From the NCBI GenBank assembly GCA_025057755.1, contig JANWVC010000033.1:1-64000 (forward strand): a DNA stretch of 64,000 bases. The letters run 5' to 3'. The DNA comes from Limisphaera sp. (GTDB lineage Bacteria > Verrucomicrobiota > Verrucomicrobiia > Limisphaerales > Limisphaeraceae). The translations under genes and the position numbers were made by a program. The notes under the pieces are model-generated. The model was not told the DNA's origin and did no database searches. It was given only the letters and a program-made list of their open reading frames with translations. Positions 34,646 to 43,748 of this stretch are shown here, piece after piece (within the stretch, counting starts at the first letter, position 1; every line of letters begins with the position of its first letter).

Positions 34646-35629
34646 TCAGTGCTGGGCTGCGCCTTTCGAGCGCCATCCTGCGCGGGACTTTAACGGGACC
34701 GCCGCCTGCAGTAACACTGGCCGCAACCGTGCTCCGCCCCAGAAGCTCGCCGGGCCAAAAAGCCAGAGGCCCTTGATCCGAAATTCATAGGCGGGTTGCA
34801 CGGCGCGCAAATAGGACCAGATCTCACGCGCGTGCGATTCCACATGGTACGTGGTCACGGCCACCTGGGGGGCCCCATCCCGCAAGATGCCCTCCGCTCC
34901 GCGTAATACATCCAAATCAGCACCTTCGGCATCCACTTTGATCAAATCCCACGGCCCCGGTTGCAAGCCATGGGCGGCACAATATTCGTCGAGGGTGGTC
35001 GCCTCTACCGTCGCATGCACCGGTTCGCCCCGGCTCGCGCCAATCCGGTTGGCCTCGGGATTATCCCCCTCCATCCAAGGAACGCAACCCGATTGCGCCG
35101 CAACCGCAAATTGCTCCACACGCAGACGATCTGCCACCCCGTTTGCTTGCGCCGCCGCGATCAAGTAGCGGACCGTACGAGCCGAAGGCTCAAAGGCAAC
35201 CACGCGTGCCGCCAATGCTTTTCGCAAGACACGACAAGCGAACAATCCCTCGCAAGCGCCCACGTCAATCACCAAACTATCTCGGTTCAGTGCAATCGGT
35301 TCCGTCGTGTAATGGTGCGGGTGCCCAGGTTCCAGCTCCTGGGCAATCACGTGATACGCATTGGCATGCCATGCGCCGAGCCAAAAAAACGTTAAACCCA
35401 GGTCGCTCACGACGACCCTGGTTACGCCGGGCTCTACCGAGTCCACACGGACGAGTTGTTCCAACCGCCGGGCGGCGCGTTGATGGGTCCATCGCCCAGG
35501 GCAAAGCCATTGGCTGCAGCCCCGCCACGCATCTCGCCATGCAAAAGCCCGGGTATCACGCAACGACCACCAGCATTGCAGAGCTTGACCAAGCAAAAGC
35601 AGCGGGTTTTTCTTTCCCTTCAGTAACAT
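34646..35629 (-). CDS. FkbM-family methyltransferase
   Basis: The 327-residue product has a ~130-residue N-terminal region of unclear role. A FkbM methyltransferase domain follows: SLVIDVGACEGLFACRVLRK (SAM site), VVAFEPSARTVRYLIAAAQA, TLDEYCAAHGLQPGPWDLIK and VDAEGADLDVLRGAEGILRD. These enzymes O-methylate sugars or polyketides. In this window glycan modification is most likely, since a glycosyltransferase starts divergently 126 bases away. ATG 35629 is preferred over a TTG at 35665, because AGAAGG lies just upstream of it. Confidence 0.9.
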   Translation of the reverse strand: MLLKGKKNPLLLLGQALQCWWSLRDTRAFAWRDAWRGCSQWLCPGRWTHQRAARRLEQLVRVDSVEPGVTRVVVSDLGLTFFWLGAWHANAYHVIAQELEPGHPHHYTTEPIALNRDSLVIDVGACEGLFACRVLRKALAARVVAFEPSARTVRYLIAAAQANGVADRLRVEQFAVAAQSGCVPWMEGDNPEANRIGASRGEPVHATVEATTLDEYCAAHGLQPGPWDLIKVDAEGADLDVLRGAEGILRDGAPQVAVTTYHVESHAREIWSYLRAVQPAYEFRIKGLWLFGPASFWGGARLRPVLLQAAVPLKSRAGWRSKGAAQH

Positions 35630-35755
35630 GCCAAGCCTTCTACTCCGCCGGAGCAACCGCAGCAAGGCAGGTTGGCGGGCTGGTCAGCCCTGCCTCCGGG
35701 CGTTACCTGTTGGACTGAATCCTTTCGTCCAAGCGCCATGATACAGCCCCTTCCG

Positions 35756-36991
35756 ATGAAAGTCGCCTGGATCTCATACTTTCCGGTGGAGTGGATGCCG
35801 GAGGCTCCCCCTGAAATTCAAAGGATGCCAAAGCATCATCCTGCCTCGTGGCAACGAGTGCTTCTGCGCCGGTGGATGGAAGACAATCCGGATCTGGAGC
35901 TGCACATCCTCGCGCTGCGAAAACAGTTTCCACGTTCGTGTCAATTTAGGATCGGACCTGCCACGTTCCATTGCATCCGGACCATCGGCGGCTTCCGAGC
36001 ACCCACCCTCTTTTGGTACGATACGTGGCTGATTGCGAGAACCTTGCGGCAGGTGCGCCCGTCACTGGTTCATGCGTGGGGCACGGAAAATGGCGCCGCC
36101 CTCATTGCTGCCCGTCTTCGGTATCCGTACCTCGTCACCGTCCAAGGGCTCATGTCATGGTACCGCGAGGCCGTTCCCGATCTCCCCATGTACCATCACA
36201 TGGCCGCATGGTTGGAGCGCCGAAGCCTGTCACGTGCCCCCTTGGTGACGACAGAGTCACGCTTCGCCGTCGAATTCGTCCGGTCGAGGTTTCATGCCCC
36301 CCGCATCCTACAAATCGAGCATGCACCGGACCCATGCTTTTCGGAAATCGCTCGTCAACCCGCCCAAGGTCAATTTCGATTTCTTGCAAACGGCAGGTTC
36401 GACCTTCGCAAAGGGGCTGACCTGCTTCTGCGTGCTCTGCATCGAATCGCTGCGGAAATCCCGTGGCAACTCATTCATATCGGACCGCCCCGCAGCCCTC
36501 TGGCGGATCAGTTGCGGGCGGAGCTTGGTCCAACCCTTTGGTCCCGCATCGTGTTTCGGCAGCAGCTCACCCCCGTGGAGGTTGCGGAGGAACTTGCCCA
36601 CGCCACACTGATGCTTTGCCCCACCCGTGCTGATGTAAGTCCCAATTCCGTCAAAGAAGCTGTGGTCGCAGGCGTGCCTGTAGTGGCCAGTCGAACCGGC
36701 GGGATCCCGGACTACGTTGTCCCCGGCAAGAACGGTCTTCTATTCGAACCTGGTGACTTAGAAGGCTTCGTCGCAGCCCTGAGAGAAGCGTGTCGACATC
36801 CCCTGTTCAAACTTGGGAAGGTGGACACAGAAACTCTTCACCGGATGCGGGAGTATTTGTCTCCTCAAGTTATGGCACACCGCTTTCACGAAGCGTATCA
36901 GCAGTTGCTAACCCTGGCCGATCATTCAAAGCAGCAGGCCGCGCACGCGTCCGGCGAAGGGCCTACCCGGGCAACCCAAAGTCCTACATAA
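35756..36991 (+). CDS. Glycosyltransferase family 4-type protein
   Basis: The 411-residue GT-B glycosyltransferase begins MKVAWISYFPVEWMPEAPPE. It has the donor-binding half FLANGRFDLRKGADLLLRAL, WSRIVFRQQLTPVEVAEELA, HATLMLCPTRADVSPNSVKE and AVVAGVPVVASRTGGIPDYV. The E-x7-E region (SPNSVKEAVVAGVPVVAS) and the following GGIPDYVVPGKNGLLFEPGD are typical of family 4. It should transfer a sugar from a nucleotide donor onto a glycan or lipid at the inner membrane. ATG 35738 is an alternative start; neither start has a good ribosome-binding site. It is followed after 27 bases by a YjbQ-family gene. Confidence 0.88.
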   Translation: MKVAWISYFPVEWMPEAPPEIQRMPKHHPASWQRVLLRRWMEDNPDLELHILALRKQFPRSCQFRIGPATFHCIRTIGGFRAPTLFWYDTWLIARTLRQVRPSLVHAWGTENGAALIAARLRYPYLVTVQGLMSWYREAVPDLPMYHHMAAWLERRSLSRAPLVTTESRFAVEFVRSRFHAPRILQIEHAPDPCFSEIARQPAQGQFRFLANGRFDLRKGADLLLRALHRIAAEIPWQLIHIGPPRSPLADQLRAELGPTLWSRIVFRQQLTPVEVAEELAHATLMLCPTRADVSPNSVKEAVVAGVPVVASRTGGIPDYVVPGKNGLLFEPGDLEGFVAALREACRHPLFKLGKVDTETLHRMREYLSPQVMAHRFHEAYQQLLTLADHSKQQAAHASGEGPTRATQSPT

Positions 36992-37018
36992 TGGTTCAAC
37001 CCACATTGCCTTTCATCC

Positions 37019-37453
37019 ATGGTGCATCAGGAAGAAATCATGCTAGAGACGTCGCAACCGGGGCAAATGCATGACCTAACCGACCCGGTGAGCAAGATCG
37101 TGGCCCGATCAGGGATTCGCACCGGGCTGGTCCACATCTTCAACCTCGGCAGCACGGCTGCCATCGGCACCATTGAATTCGAACCCGGTTTGCAGGCAGA
37201 CCTGCCTCGCGAATTGAACCGATTGCTGCCACCGGGCCGGCACTACGGACACGAGCAAACGTGGCACGATGGCAATGCTCATTCTCACTTGCAAGCCACG
37301 CTCCTCGGTTCCAGCCTGACTGTCCCTGTCCGAGGAGGTCGCCCTGCCTTGGGCACCTGGCAACAAATCTTCCACCTGGAATGCGACGTAAAGCCGCGTC
37401 AGCGTCGAGTCATCGTCACCGTGATGGGTGAAACTGGGCCGGAGGCGTCCTGA
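37019..37453 (+). CDS. YjbQ/UPF0047 family protein
   Basis: The 144-residue product matches the YjbQ family, small beta proteins some of which show thiamine-phosphate synthase activity in vitro. Recognisable stretches are IRTGLVHIFNLGSTAAIGTI, EFEPGLQADLPRELNRLLPP, WHDGNAHSHLQATLLGSSLT and ALGTWQQIFHLECDVKPRQR, ending VIVTVMGE. The conserved His and Asp/Asn cluster (NAHSHL) that binds metal or anion is intact. ATG 37019 is given. Its true cellular role is unknown; it probably shares a transcript with the glycosyltransferase. Confidence 0.88.
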   Translation: MVHQEEIMLETSQPGQMHDLTDPVSKIVARSGIRTGLVHIFNLGSTAAIGTIEFEPGLQADLPRELNRLLPPGRHYGHEQTWHDGNAHSHLQATLLGSSLTVPVRGGRPALGTWQQIFHLECDVKPRQRRVIVTVMGETGPEAS

Positions 37454-38217
37454 CAAAGGCACCGGTCCCTTGTCGCTTCGGACAAGTTTCGGTTTGCTTC
37501 GAATCAGGCGAGTTCATGGACTGTTCGCCTCGCAAGCAATCCCAAGAACGAGCGGTTAAGGAGTTCGGACGCCTGATCAACTGCAAGTTGGCGTCCTGAC
37601 GATCTTGGCAACTGGCTCTGATCTCTCCGAAGCGTCCTGCCCGTATGATCGATGGGCAGGTCCGCAGGCCTCTGGCGCCTGGCATCTTGTGGGTTCGGCT
37701 CATTGGATCGAAAAAGGCCATTTCTTCTCACCCGAAATATTTGAGCGACGGGAGTTCTCTCCAATCCAGACAATTGGGAAATCCGGCTGGGTCAAACTCG
37801 CGCGCTGCACTTTCCTTGCGGCAACATTAAACACAACTCCCAAAAGGCCAGGTGGCTCCAATCGAGTCCCGGTCTCTCCAGCCCCGCTTGGATGGCCCGA
37901 AAAACACAGTCACTTCATCCATGACCAAATGGGAAAGCGTCGCCGTTCCGACGTGCGATCCATCGAAGGGACCTCACACAAGTCGGGGTCTGGATGAACG
38001 ACTGCCGTCTTTGGTTCATCGTGGGGTGGTTGCCGCTTGAACTCGTGGGAGGCCGAACGCCACAAAACAAAAATCCTTCCAAGAACTCTGCGAGCTCTCC
38101 ATTGAACGGGGTTCAACACCCGGATGGCCTCCTGGAGCGAGCTTGGAAAGTAAGGACGCAAAATGCTTACACCGTGCGGGATCGAACAGTTGCCATAACG
38201 ACACGATTCCTGAGCGG
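37454..38217. other. Intergenic stretch without recognisable gene
   Basis: About 760 bases between the YjbQ gene and the end of the leftward methyltransferase gene. Open frames of up to about 130 codons exist on both strands (for example 37605-37997), but none has a family signature, a signal sequence or a ribosome-binding site. No terminator was seen. Confidence 0.5.
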
Positions 38218-39033
38218 TTACGATCGCTGCAGGAGGGTTACCACGTCAGTCCCAAACCGGCTGTGTGTCGGACTGGGCGGGCGCACTGCTACCAACACGT
38301 AGGTGTCTCGGCCCAGCCCCTCCCAGACTTCATTGAAATACTCGCGCAATCCACCGTCCGGCCAGAAGCGCCGGGCCATAAGCTGAAGGCCGGCTGCTGC
38401 AAAGAAAGCTCTGTATTCGGCTAAAGAATAGGGGCGTCTTCGCGGAGCGGGGTCTTCACTTCGATTCCAGCGCCAACTGTTTGGCCACCAGGGAGGCCGC
38501 GGCTCTCGAACAGCAACCATTTTCCCGCCGGGCTTCAGCACGCGTTTAACCTCCCGGAGCACAGCCGTTACGTCGATGGCCTCATGCAATGTTGCAGAAC
38601 AGACCACGAAATCGAAATGACTATTCGGGAACTCTAAATGATAATAATCAGCCGGCATTCGCACGATCTTGTCGCAGCGGGCTTCCAGGTGCAGGAAAAC
38701 CCGGGGCGCCAGTTCTTGCAACAGGCGACGCGAAACGTCCGTAGCTACGATTTCCACCACTTGTGGCAGCTTGGACAACTCGGCACTCAGAGCACAGGCA
38801 CCCGCACCGATTTCCAAGATTCGTCCTCGAAATTTGAGGCGCCAACCGCGTTGTAAATGCGCCACCACACGCGGGAAGTCTTGTCGCAATTGATCCAACC
38901 AGGCCCTATCATCCACGGCAGCCTCGGCAAGCAGCCGCTCCGCTCGAGCCTCCGCCAGATGCGTGCGCAGCCGGCCCGTCGGGGAATTGTCCCTTCCGAC
39001 TCGATCCACGTATTTGGACCGGCATATTCGCAT
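38218..39033 (-). CDS. Class I SAM-dependent methyltransferase
   Basis: The 271-residue product has a helical N-terminal region of ~65 residues. A UbiE/Methyltransf_11-type fold follows: GRILEIGAGACALSAELSKL (SAM site), VVEIVATDVSRRLLQELA (acidic ribose ligand), ADYYHLEFPNSHFDFVVCSA and VLREVKRVLKPGGKMVAVRE. It is the last gene of the leftward exopolysaccharide operon, 109 bases after the UDP-glucuronate decarboxylase gene. Glycan or lipid methylation is a reasonable guess, but the substrate cannot be read from sequence. Confidence 0.88.
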   Translation of the reverse strand: MRICRSKYVDRVGRDNSPTGRLRTHLAEARAERLLAEAAVDDRAWLDQLRQDFPRVVAHLQRGWRLKFRGRILEIGAGACALSAELSKLPQVVEIVATDVSRRLLQELAPRVFLHLEARCDKIVRMPADYYHLEFPNSHFDFVVCSATLHEAIDVTAVLREVKRVLKPGGKMVAVREPRPPWWPNSWRWNRSEDPAPRRRPYSLAEYRAFFAAAGLQLMARRFWPDGGLREYFNEVWEGLGRDTYVLVAVRPPSPTHSRFGTDVVTLLQRS

Positions 39034-39142
39034 GGTCGCACGGCACCATAAGCTACGGTTTGAGGCTGCGCAACCCCTTCACAAAAACGTGTCAAAACGG
39101 TTGACGTGTCGTCACGAAGCCGCGCAAATCACCCGTGTCGGG

Positions 39143-40108
39143 TCAGGCCTCCAGCCGTCGGCGGAAATCCTCGATCGTTTGACGGAGACCTTCTTCCAGC
39201 GGGACCTGTGGCGCCCAATTGAGTAATTCCCGTGCGCGGGTGATGTCCGGACGTCGCTGGCGGGGGTCGTCTTGGGGCAAGGGCTTGAAAACGATGCGGC
39301 TTTTGGATCCTGTCAACCGCAAGATCTCGCGAGCAAATTCAAGCACGGTCAGCTCTGTCGGATTGCCGATGTTCACCGGCAACGCGTACTTTGACATCAT
39401 CAAGCGATAGACGCCCTCAATCAAATCCGAAACGTAGCAAAAACTTCGGGTCTGGGAACCGTCGCCGAAGACGGTCAAGGGTCGACCTTGCAGGGCCTGG
39501 GTGATAAAGGCCGGGACTACCCGTCCATCATTGATCCGCATGCGCGGGCCGTAAGTATTGAAAATCCGCACAATGCGGGTCTCCAAGCCGTGCTGACGCT
39601 GATAAGCCATCGTCAATGCTTCGGCAAATCGCTTCGATTCGTCATAACAACCCCGCGGACCGATGGGGTTGACGTGCCCCCAATAGTCTTCCGATTGTGG
39701 GTGCACTTCCGGATCGCCGTAGACCTCCGAAGTGGAGGCCAGTAAAAACCGCGCGCCCTTGTGCCGAGCCAGGCCCAGGGCTTTGTGCGTGCCCAGGGAA
39801 CCAACTTTTAAGGTCTGGATGGGGTAGTTCATATAATCGGCAGGGCTGGCCGGCGAGGCAAAATGCCAGATGTAATCCACCGGCCCGTCCAGGAACAAAT
39901 ACTCAGTAACATCCTGACAAATGAACCGAAAACGCGACGCCCCGGCCAGATGCTCAATATTGGCCACGTTGCCCGTGATAAGATTATCAATGCCAATCAC
40001 CCGATGTCCCTGGGCCAACAAATAATCCACCAAGTGTGAGCCCAGGAACCCAGCCGCACCTGTAACCACAGAAACGGGCTCGCGACTCCGGCGCAAAGAT
40101 CGGGACAT
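39143..40108 (-). CDS. UDP-glucuronate decarboxylase (UDP-xylose synthase)
   Basis: The 321-residue extended short-chain dehydrogenase converts UDP-glucuronate to UDP-xylose with bound NAD. Key motifs are [20 protein letters not shown] (NAD loop), [56 protein letters not shown], and the catalytic [12 protein letters not shown] with Tyr and Lys. [20 protein letters not shown] and [11 protein letters not shown] follow. The ASPASP and GDPxVHPQxExYWG stretches distinguish this enzyme from epimerases. ATG 40108 is chosen; the open frame continues to 40195. It provides xylose for the glycan made by the neighbouring glycosylphosphotransferase. Confidence 0.93.
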   Translation of the reverse strand: MSRSLRRSREPVSVVTGAAGFLGSHLVDYLLAQGHRVIGIDNLITGNVANIEHLAGASRFRFICQDVTEYLFLDGPVDYIWHFASPASPADYMNYPIQTLKVGSLGTHKALGLARHKGARFLLASTSEVYGDPEVHPQSEDYWGHVNPIGPRGCYDESKRFAEALTMAYQRQHGLETRIVRIFNTYGPRMRINDGRVVPAFITQALQGRPLTVFGDGSQTRSFCYVSDLIEGVYRLMMSKYALPVNIGNPTELTVLEFAREILRLTGSKSRIVFKPLPQDDPRQRRPDITRARELLNWAPQVPLEEGLRQTIEDFRRRLEA

Positions 40109-40247
40109 AAACGTCTTGTGTCGAAGAGTGGTCTCCGCCTTTCGTCGACCAGTTCGATTCGCGCGTCTCATCTTGAGATTGTTGGCTGCGACCAAGCAGT
40201 CCCCGATGTCGATCCGACGGGCTCAACCCGGGACTCTTTGCCGCGAT

Positions 40248-41642
40248 TTATTTCGCCCCCTTGGCCGTCAGCACGACTGGAATGGTGCGCAACAGGATTT
40301 TGAAATCGAGCCAAAGCGACCAGTGATCAATATACTCAAGATCCAATCGCACCCACTCTTTGAAATCGCGCAATTCGCTGCGGCCGCTAATCTGCCACAA
40401 GCATGTAAGGCCTGGTTTCACGCTCAGGCGACGGCGATGAGCCACGTCATCAAACCGGGCAACTTCATCCACCGGCAGTGGCCGAGGCCCCACCAGGCTC
40501 ATTTCCCCTCGCAAGACGTTAATCAATTGCGGTAATTCATCAATGCTGTAACGGCGCAAAAACCGTCCAATGGGCGTCACGCGCGGATCATGTGTCAGTT
40601 TGAACACCGGGCCCGACATCTCATTAAGCTGCTCCAGTTCATGCTTGAGCTGCTCGGCGTTGGTGACCATGGACCGAAACTTATACATGGTAAACGGTCG
40701 TCCGTTGAGGCCCGCGCGTTGTTGCTTGAAGAGCACCGGCCCAGGTGAGGTCAGCCGGATCAACAGGGCCACCACCAACATCGGAATGGCCAGCACCACC
40801 AGGAGCACCACCGCGCCCACTACATCCACTATGCGTTTCATCATCCATTGAACCGGTTTGTCCGGAGTGGCCCGAAATACCAGGATCGGCCGGCCATAAA
40901 AGTCGTCCAACGTGGTTCGCGAAATTTCAGTGCGGAAGAACTCCGCCATGAGCCAGGCTTCTACGCCTTCCGTTTCGCAAGCCCGGATGACTCGCTCCAC
41001 CTGTTCAAAGTGCGTATGTGCAGCGCTAATCAAGACCCCGTTGACCGAGTGTTCATGCAACAAGTCAATGATCCGGGCTGGATCCTCATGCGTCAGATCC
41101 AATTCCGCCACGATATCCATCCCCTCATCCGGATGGGCTTCCACCTGACGGCGCAGCCGCTCCAATTCCGAAGGCACCCCGACCAGGACAACTCGACGCC
41201 GGAACTGCGGTTGCGTCAGTCGGCGTCGGTACAGCCAGCGCAGCACCTCCTGCTTGCCATAGATCAGCCCAAAGGCCAGGCACCCAAACCACACCACCAT
41301 CCATCGGGGCGTCACCAACTGCGTGAAAAACAGGAGCAAGGTGAGCCCCATGCAGAGCAGAGCCACACCACGAAATAGGCTCAACGTGCTCTGCCAGCGG
41401 GGTCCCAGCACGGGACGCCGATAAAACCCGCTGGCTTCCAATGTCAGTGGTCCGGCCGGGATCAGCAACAAGTACACCCACAAATACGTATCAAACGGCA
41501 CCGGAAACGTGGGCAGATCTAACCATGCACAAACGCTCGGGTGGGTCCGCAATGCATAGGCCAACCAGAAACTGAGGCCGAACAAGCAGGCGTCTATCCA
41601 CTGATGTAACAACAGCCGGATCTGTCGTTCGCGCGCAGCCAT
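40248..41642 (-). CDS. Polyprenyl glycosylphosphotransferase (exopolysaccharide initiating enzyme)
   Basis: The 464-residue membrane protein loads the first sugar phosphate onto undecaprenyl phosphate to start exopolysaccharide synthesis. Four N-terminal membrane helices span about residues 8-125. A Rossmann-like domain (RRVVLVGVPSELERLRRQVE, then GVLISAAHTHFEQVERVIRA) comes next. The C-terminal transferase begins with a further helix after MKRIVDVVGA, and holds SPGPVLFKQQRAGLNGRPFT, MYKFRSM, LNEMSGPVFKLTHDPRVTPI, GRFLRRYSIDELPQLINVLR and GEMSLVGPRPLP, the WbaP/EpsE signature. ATG 41642 is the likeliest start; a TTG at 41681 is in frame. It is followed by the decarboxylase gene and preceded by epsI. 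Confidence 0.94.
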   Translation of the reverse strand: MAARERQIRLLLHQWIDACLFGLSFWLAYALRTHPSVCAWLDLPTFPVPFDTYLWVYLLLIPAGPLTLEASGFYRRPVLGPRWQSTLSLFRGVALLCMGLTLLLFFTQLVTPRWMVVWFGCLAFGLIYGKQEVLRWLYRRRLTQPQFRRRVVLVGVPSELERLRRQVEAHPDEGMDIVAELDLTHEDPARIIDLLHEHSVNGVLISAAHTHFEQVERVIRACETEGVEAWLMAEFFRTEISRTTLDDFYGRPILVFRATPDKPVQWMMKRIVDVVGAVVLLVVLAIPMLVVALLIRLTSPGPVLFKQQRAGLNGRPFTMYKFRSMVTNAEQLKHELEQLNEMSGPVFKLTHDPRVTPIGRFLRRYSIDELPQLINVLRGEMSLVGPRPLPVDEVARFDDVAHRRRLSVKPGLTCLWQISGRSELRDFKEWVRLDLEYIDHWSLWLDFKILLRTIPVVLTAKGAK

Positions 41643-41712
41643 ACAGCCGGTCAGCTCTGACTCAATTGGCTCGACCCACAAGCCGAAACGAGGGTTCCCA
41701 CAAGCACAGAGG

Positions 41713-42468
41713 TCATGGCGTCATCTGCTGTGTCAAACGCATACCCATGGGTACAGCATTCGGCACGGTTTGGAATTCAGGTACGGCCAGGGCAAGAAAC
41801 GCCTTAATCCGGTCGTAGGTAACCTGTTCCTGACCCGGTGCGCAAACGGCAAAGCAAGTCACATAAGCCCATCGCTGAAGCTCGCCGCGAAGAGCCAATG
41901 TCCGAGCCATTGACCACAATCGCTCCAGCCCGGTTGGATCGCCGCTGAAACCATCGGCACACACATACCAGTAAACATAAACCCCCCGGACCGACACAGA
42001 GCCGCCCTGCAGAATCATCTCCCGGCTGGTCAACAACTTAATCACGGGCAGTTCATAGGGTATAGGCCGGCCAATGGGGATCCGATCTTTGATCGTCTGA
42101 TCAATGCGCCAGCCCGATCCCACGAGGCAGAACTGAGGCTTGTGAATGCTGGTACGGTCGGTGCCCATCAGAACCACATTCAGCAACATCTCGAAACCGT
42201 CCTCAGACCGGTACAATCGCTGGCCGAAACTGGTGTCGGCAGGCAGAGCTTCGATCACCTCCTTTTGCACTTCTACCTTTTCGGAGCGAAACCCTGGTAA
42301 GACCTCTGGTAAACACACCTCGGCGCGAAGAGATTCTCCTGTGAGGGGGCGGATGCGGACCCCTGCTTCGCCCACTCGTTGTCGGTTTTTCAATTGGCCT
42401 AGCAGAGCCGCGGTACTGATCATGAGGAGGCTCGCCACGGTCGCCCACAACCACGTCCGCCAGCTCAT
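41713..42468 (-). CDS. Exosortase-associated protein EpsI (DUF3485)
   Basis: The 251-residue product has one N-terminal membrane helix (TWLWATVASLLMISTAALLG) and an extracytoplasmic EpsI domain. That domain includes VCLPEVLPGFRSEKVEV, SFGQRLYRSEDGFEMLLNVV, GTDRTSIHKPQFCLVGSGWR and YVYWYVCADGFSGDPTGLER. The R-x-SIHxPxxCLxGxGW stretch with its Cys is the family hallmark. EpsI proteins are always found with exosortases, either as a separate gene or fused, but their exact job is unproven. ATG 42468 overlaps the exosortase stop in an ATGA motif, which fixes the start and shows translational coupling. Confidence 0.92.
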   Translation of the reverse strand: MSWRTWLWATVASLLMISTAALLGQLKNRQRVGEAGVRIRPLTGESLRAEVCLPEVLPGFRSEKVEVQKEVIEALPADTSFGQRLYRSEDGFEMLLNVVLMGTDRTSIHKPQFCLVGSGWRIDQTIKDRIPIGRPIPYELPVIKLLTSREMILQGGSVSVRGVYVYWYVCADGFSGDPTGLERLWSMARTLALRGELQRWAYVTCFAVCAPGQEQVTYDRIKAFLALAVPEFQTVPNAVPMGMRLTQQMTP

Positions 42469-43451
42469 GTCTTGGCCTCCGACTGGGTCTTGCCCAACGG
42501 TTGCGCCCACTGGGGTTCTCGTAACCACTGCTCCAGTAGCAACAAACAAGCGATGGCCACCGCAAACGTCACAAAACCGAAGCGTTGTTCCACACTCACT
42601 CCATACGATTGTCCGAACAGTTCCGTGACCAAGATGGTGAAGGTAATCCGAGCTACGTTGCCCAACACCGCCAATGGAACGGCCGCCAAGACCATCACCC
42701 ATCGTCGCCAGGCAGTTCGAAACGTCGTCATGCCGAAAATCACCGTTAAAGCCAACAAGCTCATCAAACTACGGATGCCGCTGCAAGCCGGCGCCACATC
42801 GTACCGGTACGACCGCTGGACATCGTAGATCAAGGATCCTTCGCGCAACACATCGAATCCCAGCATCTGAACCAGCCCCACAGACAAATATGTTACCAAC
42901 ATGCGCAACGGGAAGGTGACCCATTCGGCCATCGATCCCAAAGGAATGCAAAATGCCAGAAGCACATACGGAAACCAACAAGCCCGGAGAAACCGTGAGC
43001 CCCAACAAAAGCCCATGAGGCCGTAAAGCCCCAAAAACATGGCCACTATCGAAACCCGCGGCTGCTGGATCAAATATCCCACGACGTGCAAACCCAGGGC
43101 CCCAGCCACGATCCCCAGCGCCGGCGGCCACAGCGTCAAGAGCCCGTCCCATAACTCCCGCCGCTTCCACCACATCAAACCCAACACAATGAACGGCACC
43201 ACCACCCCGTGTCCCTCATCCCAATCATTGGCACGGTAGGCATTCAGCATCCAGGCCAACAACGACGGCGTGCGGACATAGCCAAAGGTGGAATTCCCCC
43301 ACCAATGAAACAATAAGAACCACGCAGTACTTAAACAAAACAGGAGGCCCTTGTTTGGAATCCGCGGCCAGAGCGCCTGAAACTCCAGGCGGAACTCCTC
43401 AAGGATGCCGAGTTGTTTGGCATTGTTCATCGGGTTCGATGCAGGAAACAT
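42465..43451 (-). CDS. Exosortase
   Basis: The 328-residue protein is a multi-pass membrane transpeptidase-like enzyme that cleaves C-terminal sorting signals. About eight helices are visible. The catalytic Cys (near residue 223) lies in RYDVAPACSGIRSLMSLLAL, and the conserved Arg (near residue 268) in VLGNVARITFTILVTELFG. A His-containing closing motif is less clear than usual. The separate EpsI gene downstream and the VPDSG-type protein at 3539-4225 suggest the VPDSG-specific class (inference). Start is uncertain among 43463, 43451 and 43430; 43451 has a short G-run upstream. Confidence 0.92.
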   Translation of the reverse strand: MFPASNPMNNAKQLGILEEFRLEFQALWPRIPNKGLLFCLSTAWFLLFHWWGNSTFGYVRTPSLLAWMLNAYRANDWDEGHGVVVPFIVLGLMWWKRRELWDGLLTLWPPALGIVAGALGLHVVGYLIQQPRVSIVAMFLGLYGLMGFCWGSRFLRACWFPYVLLAFCIPLGSMAEWVTFPLRMLVTYLSVGLVQMLGFDVLREGSLIYDVQRSYRYDVAPACSGIRSLMSLLALTVIFGMTTFRTAWRRWVMVLAAVPLAVLGNVARITFTILVTELFGQSYGVSVEQRFGFVTFAVAIACLLLLEQWLREPQWAQPLGKTQSEAKT

Positions 43452-43471
43452 CGAATACCCCAAGCCGGACC

Positions 43472-43699
43472 CTATCTCAAACAGAATTTGATGGCTGGAT
43501 CGGCTGCGATCGGCCTGTGATCCACCCCAATTGGGCGTGCCAGAGCATACGCAGAAGCGGTGCGGGTCAGCAAGCGACCATCGCCCTTGTCGACCGACCG
43601 GGACTGCCGCCCAGCCAATTGTGCCGTGCTCGCTAACGGGTCATCCACGCGAACTGCCACCCCTGAGGCCCTTGCTCCAATGCATCGAGACTCCGACAT
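43472..43699 (-). CDS. Possible small ORF upstream of the exosortase gene
   Basis: A 75-codon frame ends 20 bases before the exosortase start and begins 49 bases after the GH28 stop, on the same strand. The product is basic, Ala/Arg-rich, and has no signal peptide, helix or motif I recognise. It could be a small operon member or simply GC-rich noise filling the 297-base gap. Confidence 0.2.
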   Translation of the reverse strand: MSESRCIGARASGVAVRVDDPLASTAQLAGRQSRSVDKGDGRLLTRTASAYALARPIGVDHRPIAADPAIKFCLR

Positions 43700-43748
43700 T
43701 GCACAGCTACACTCCTCGCACTCAAGTGGCAGGTTCGGCTGCTACGGT

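Noticed and set aside
37605-37997. A 130-codon plus-strand frame between the YjbQ and methyltransferase genes
   Set aside because: No motif, no ribosome-binding site and an amino-acid mix typical of random GC-rich sequence.
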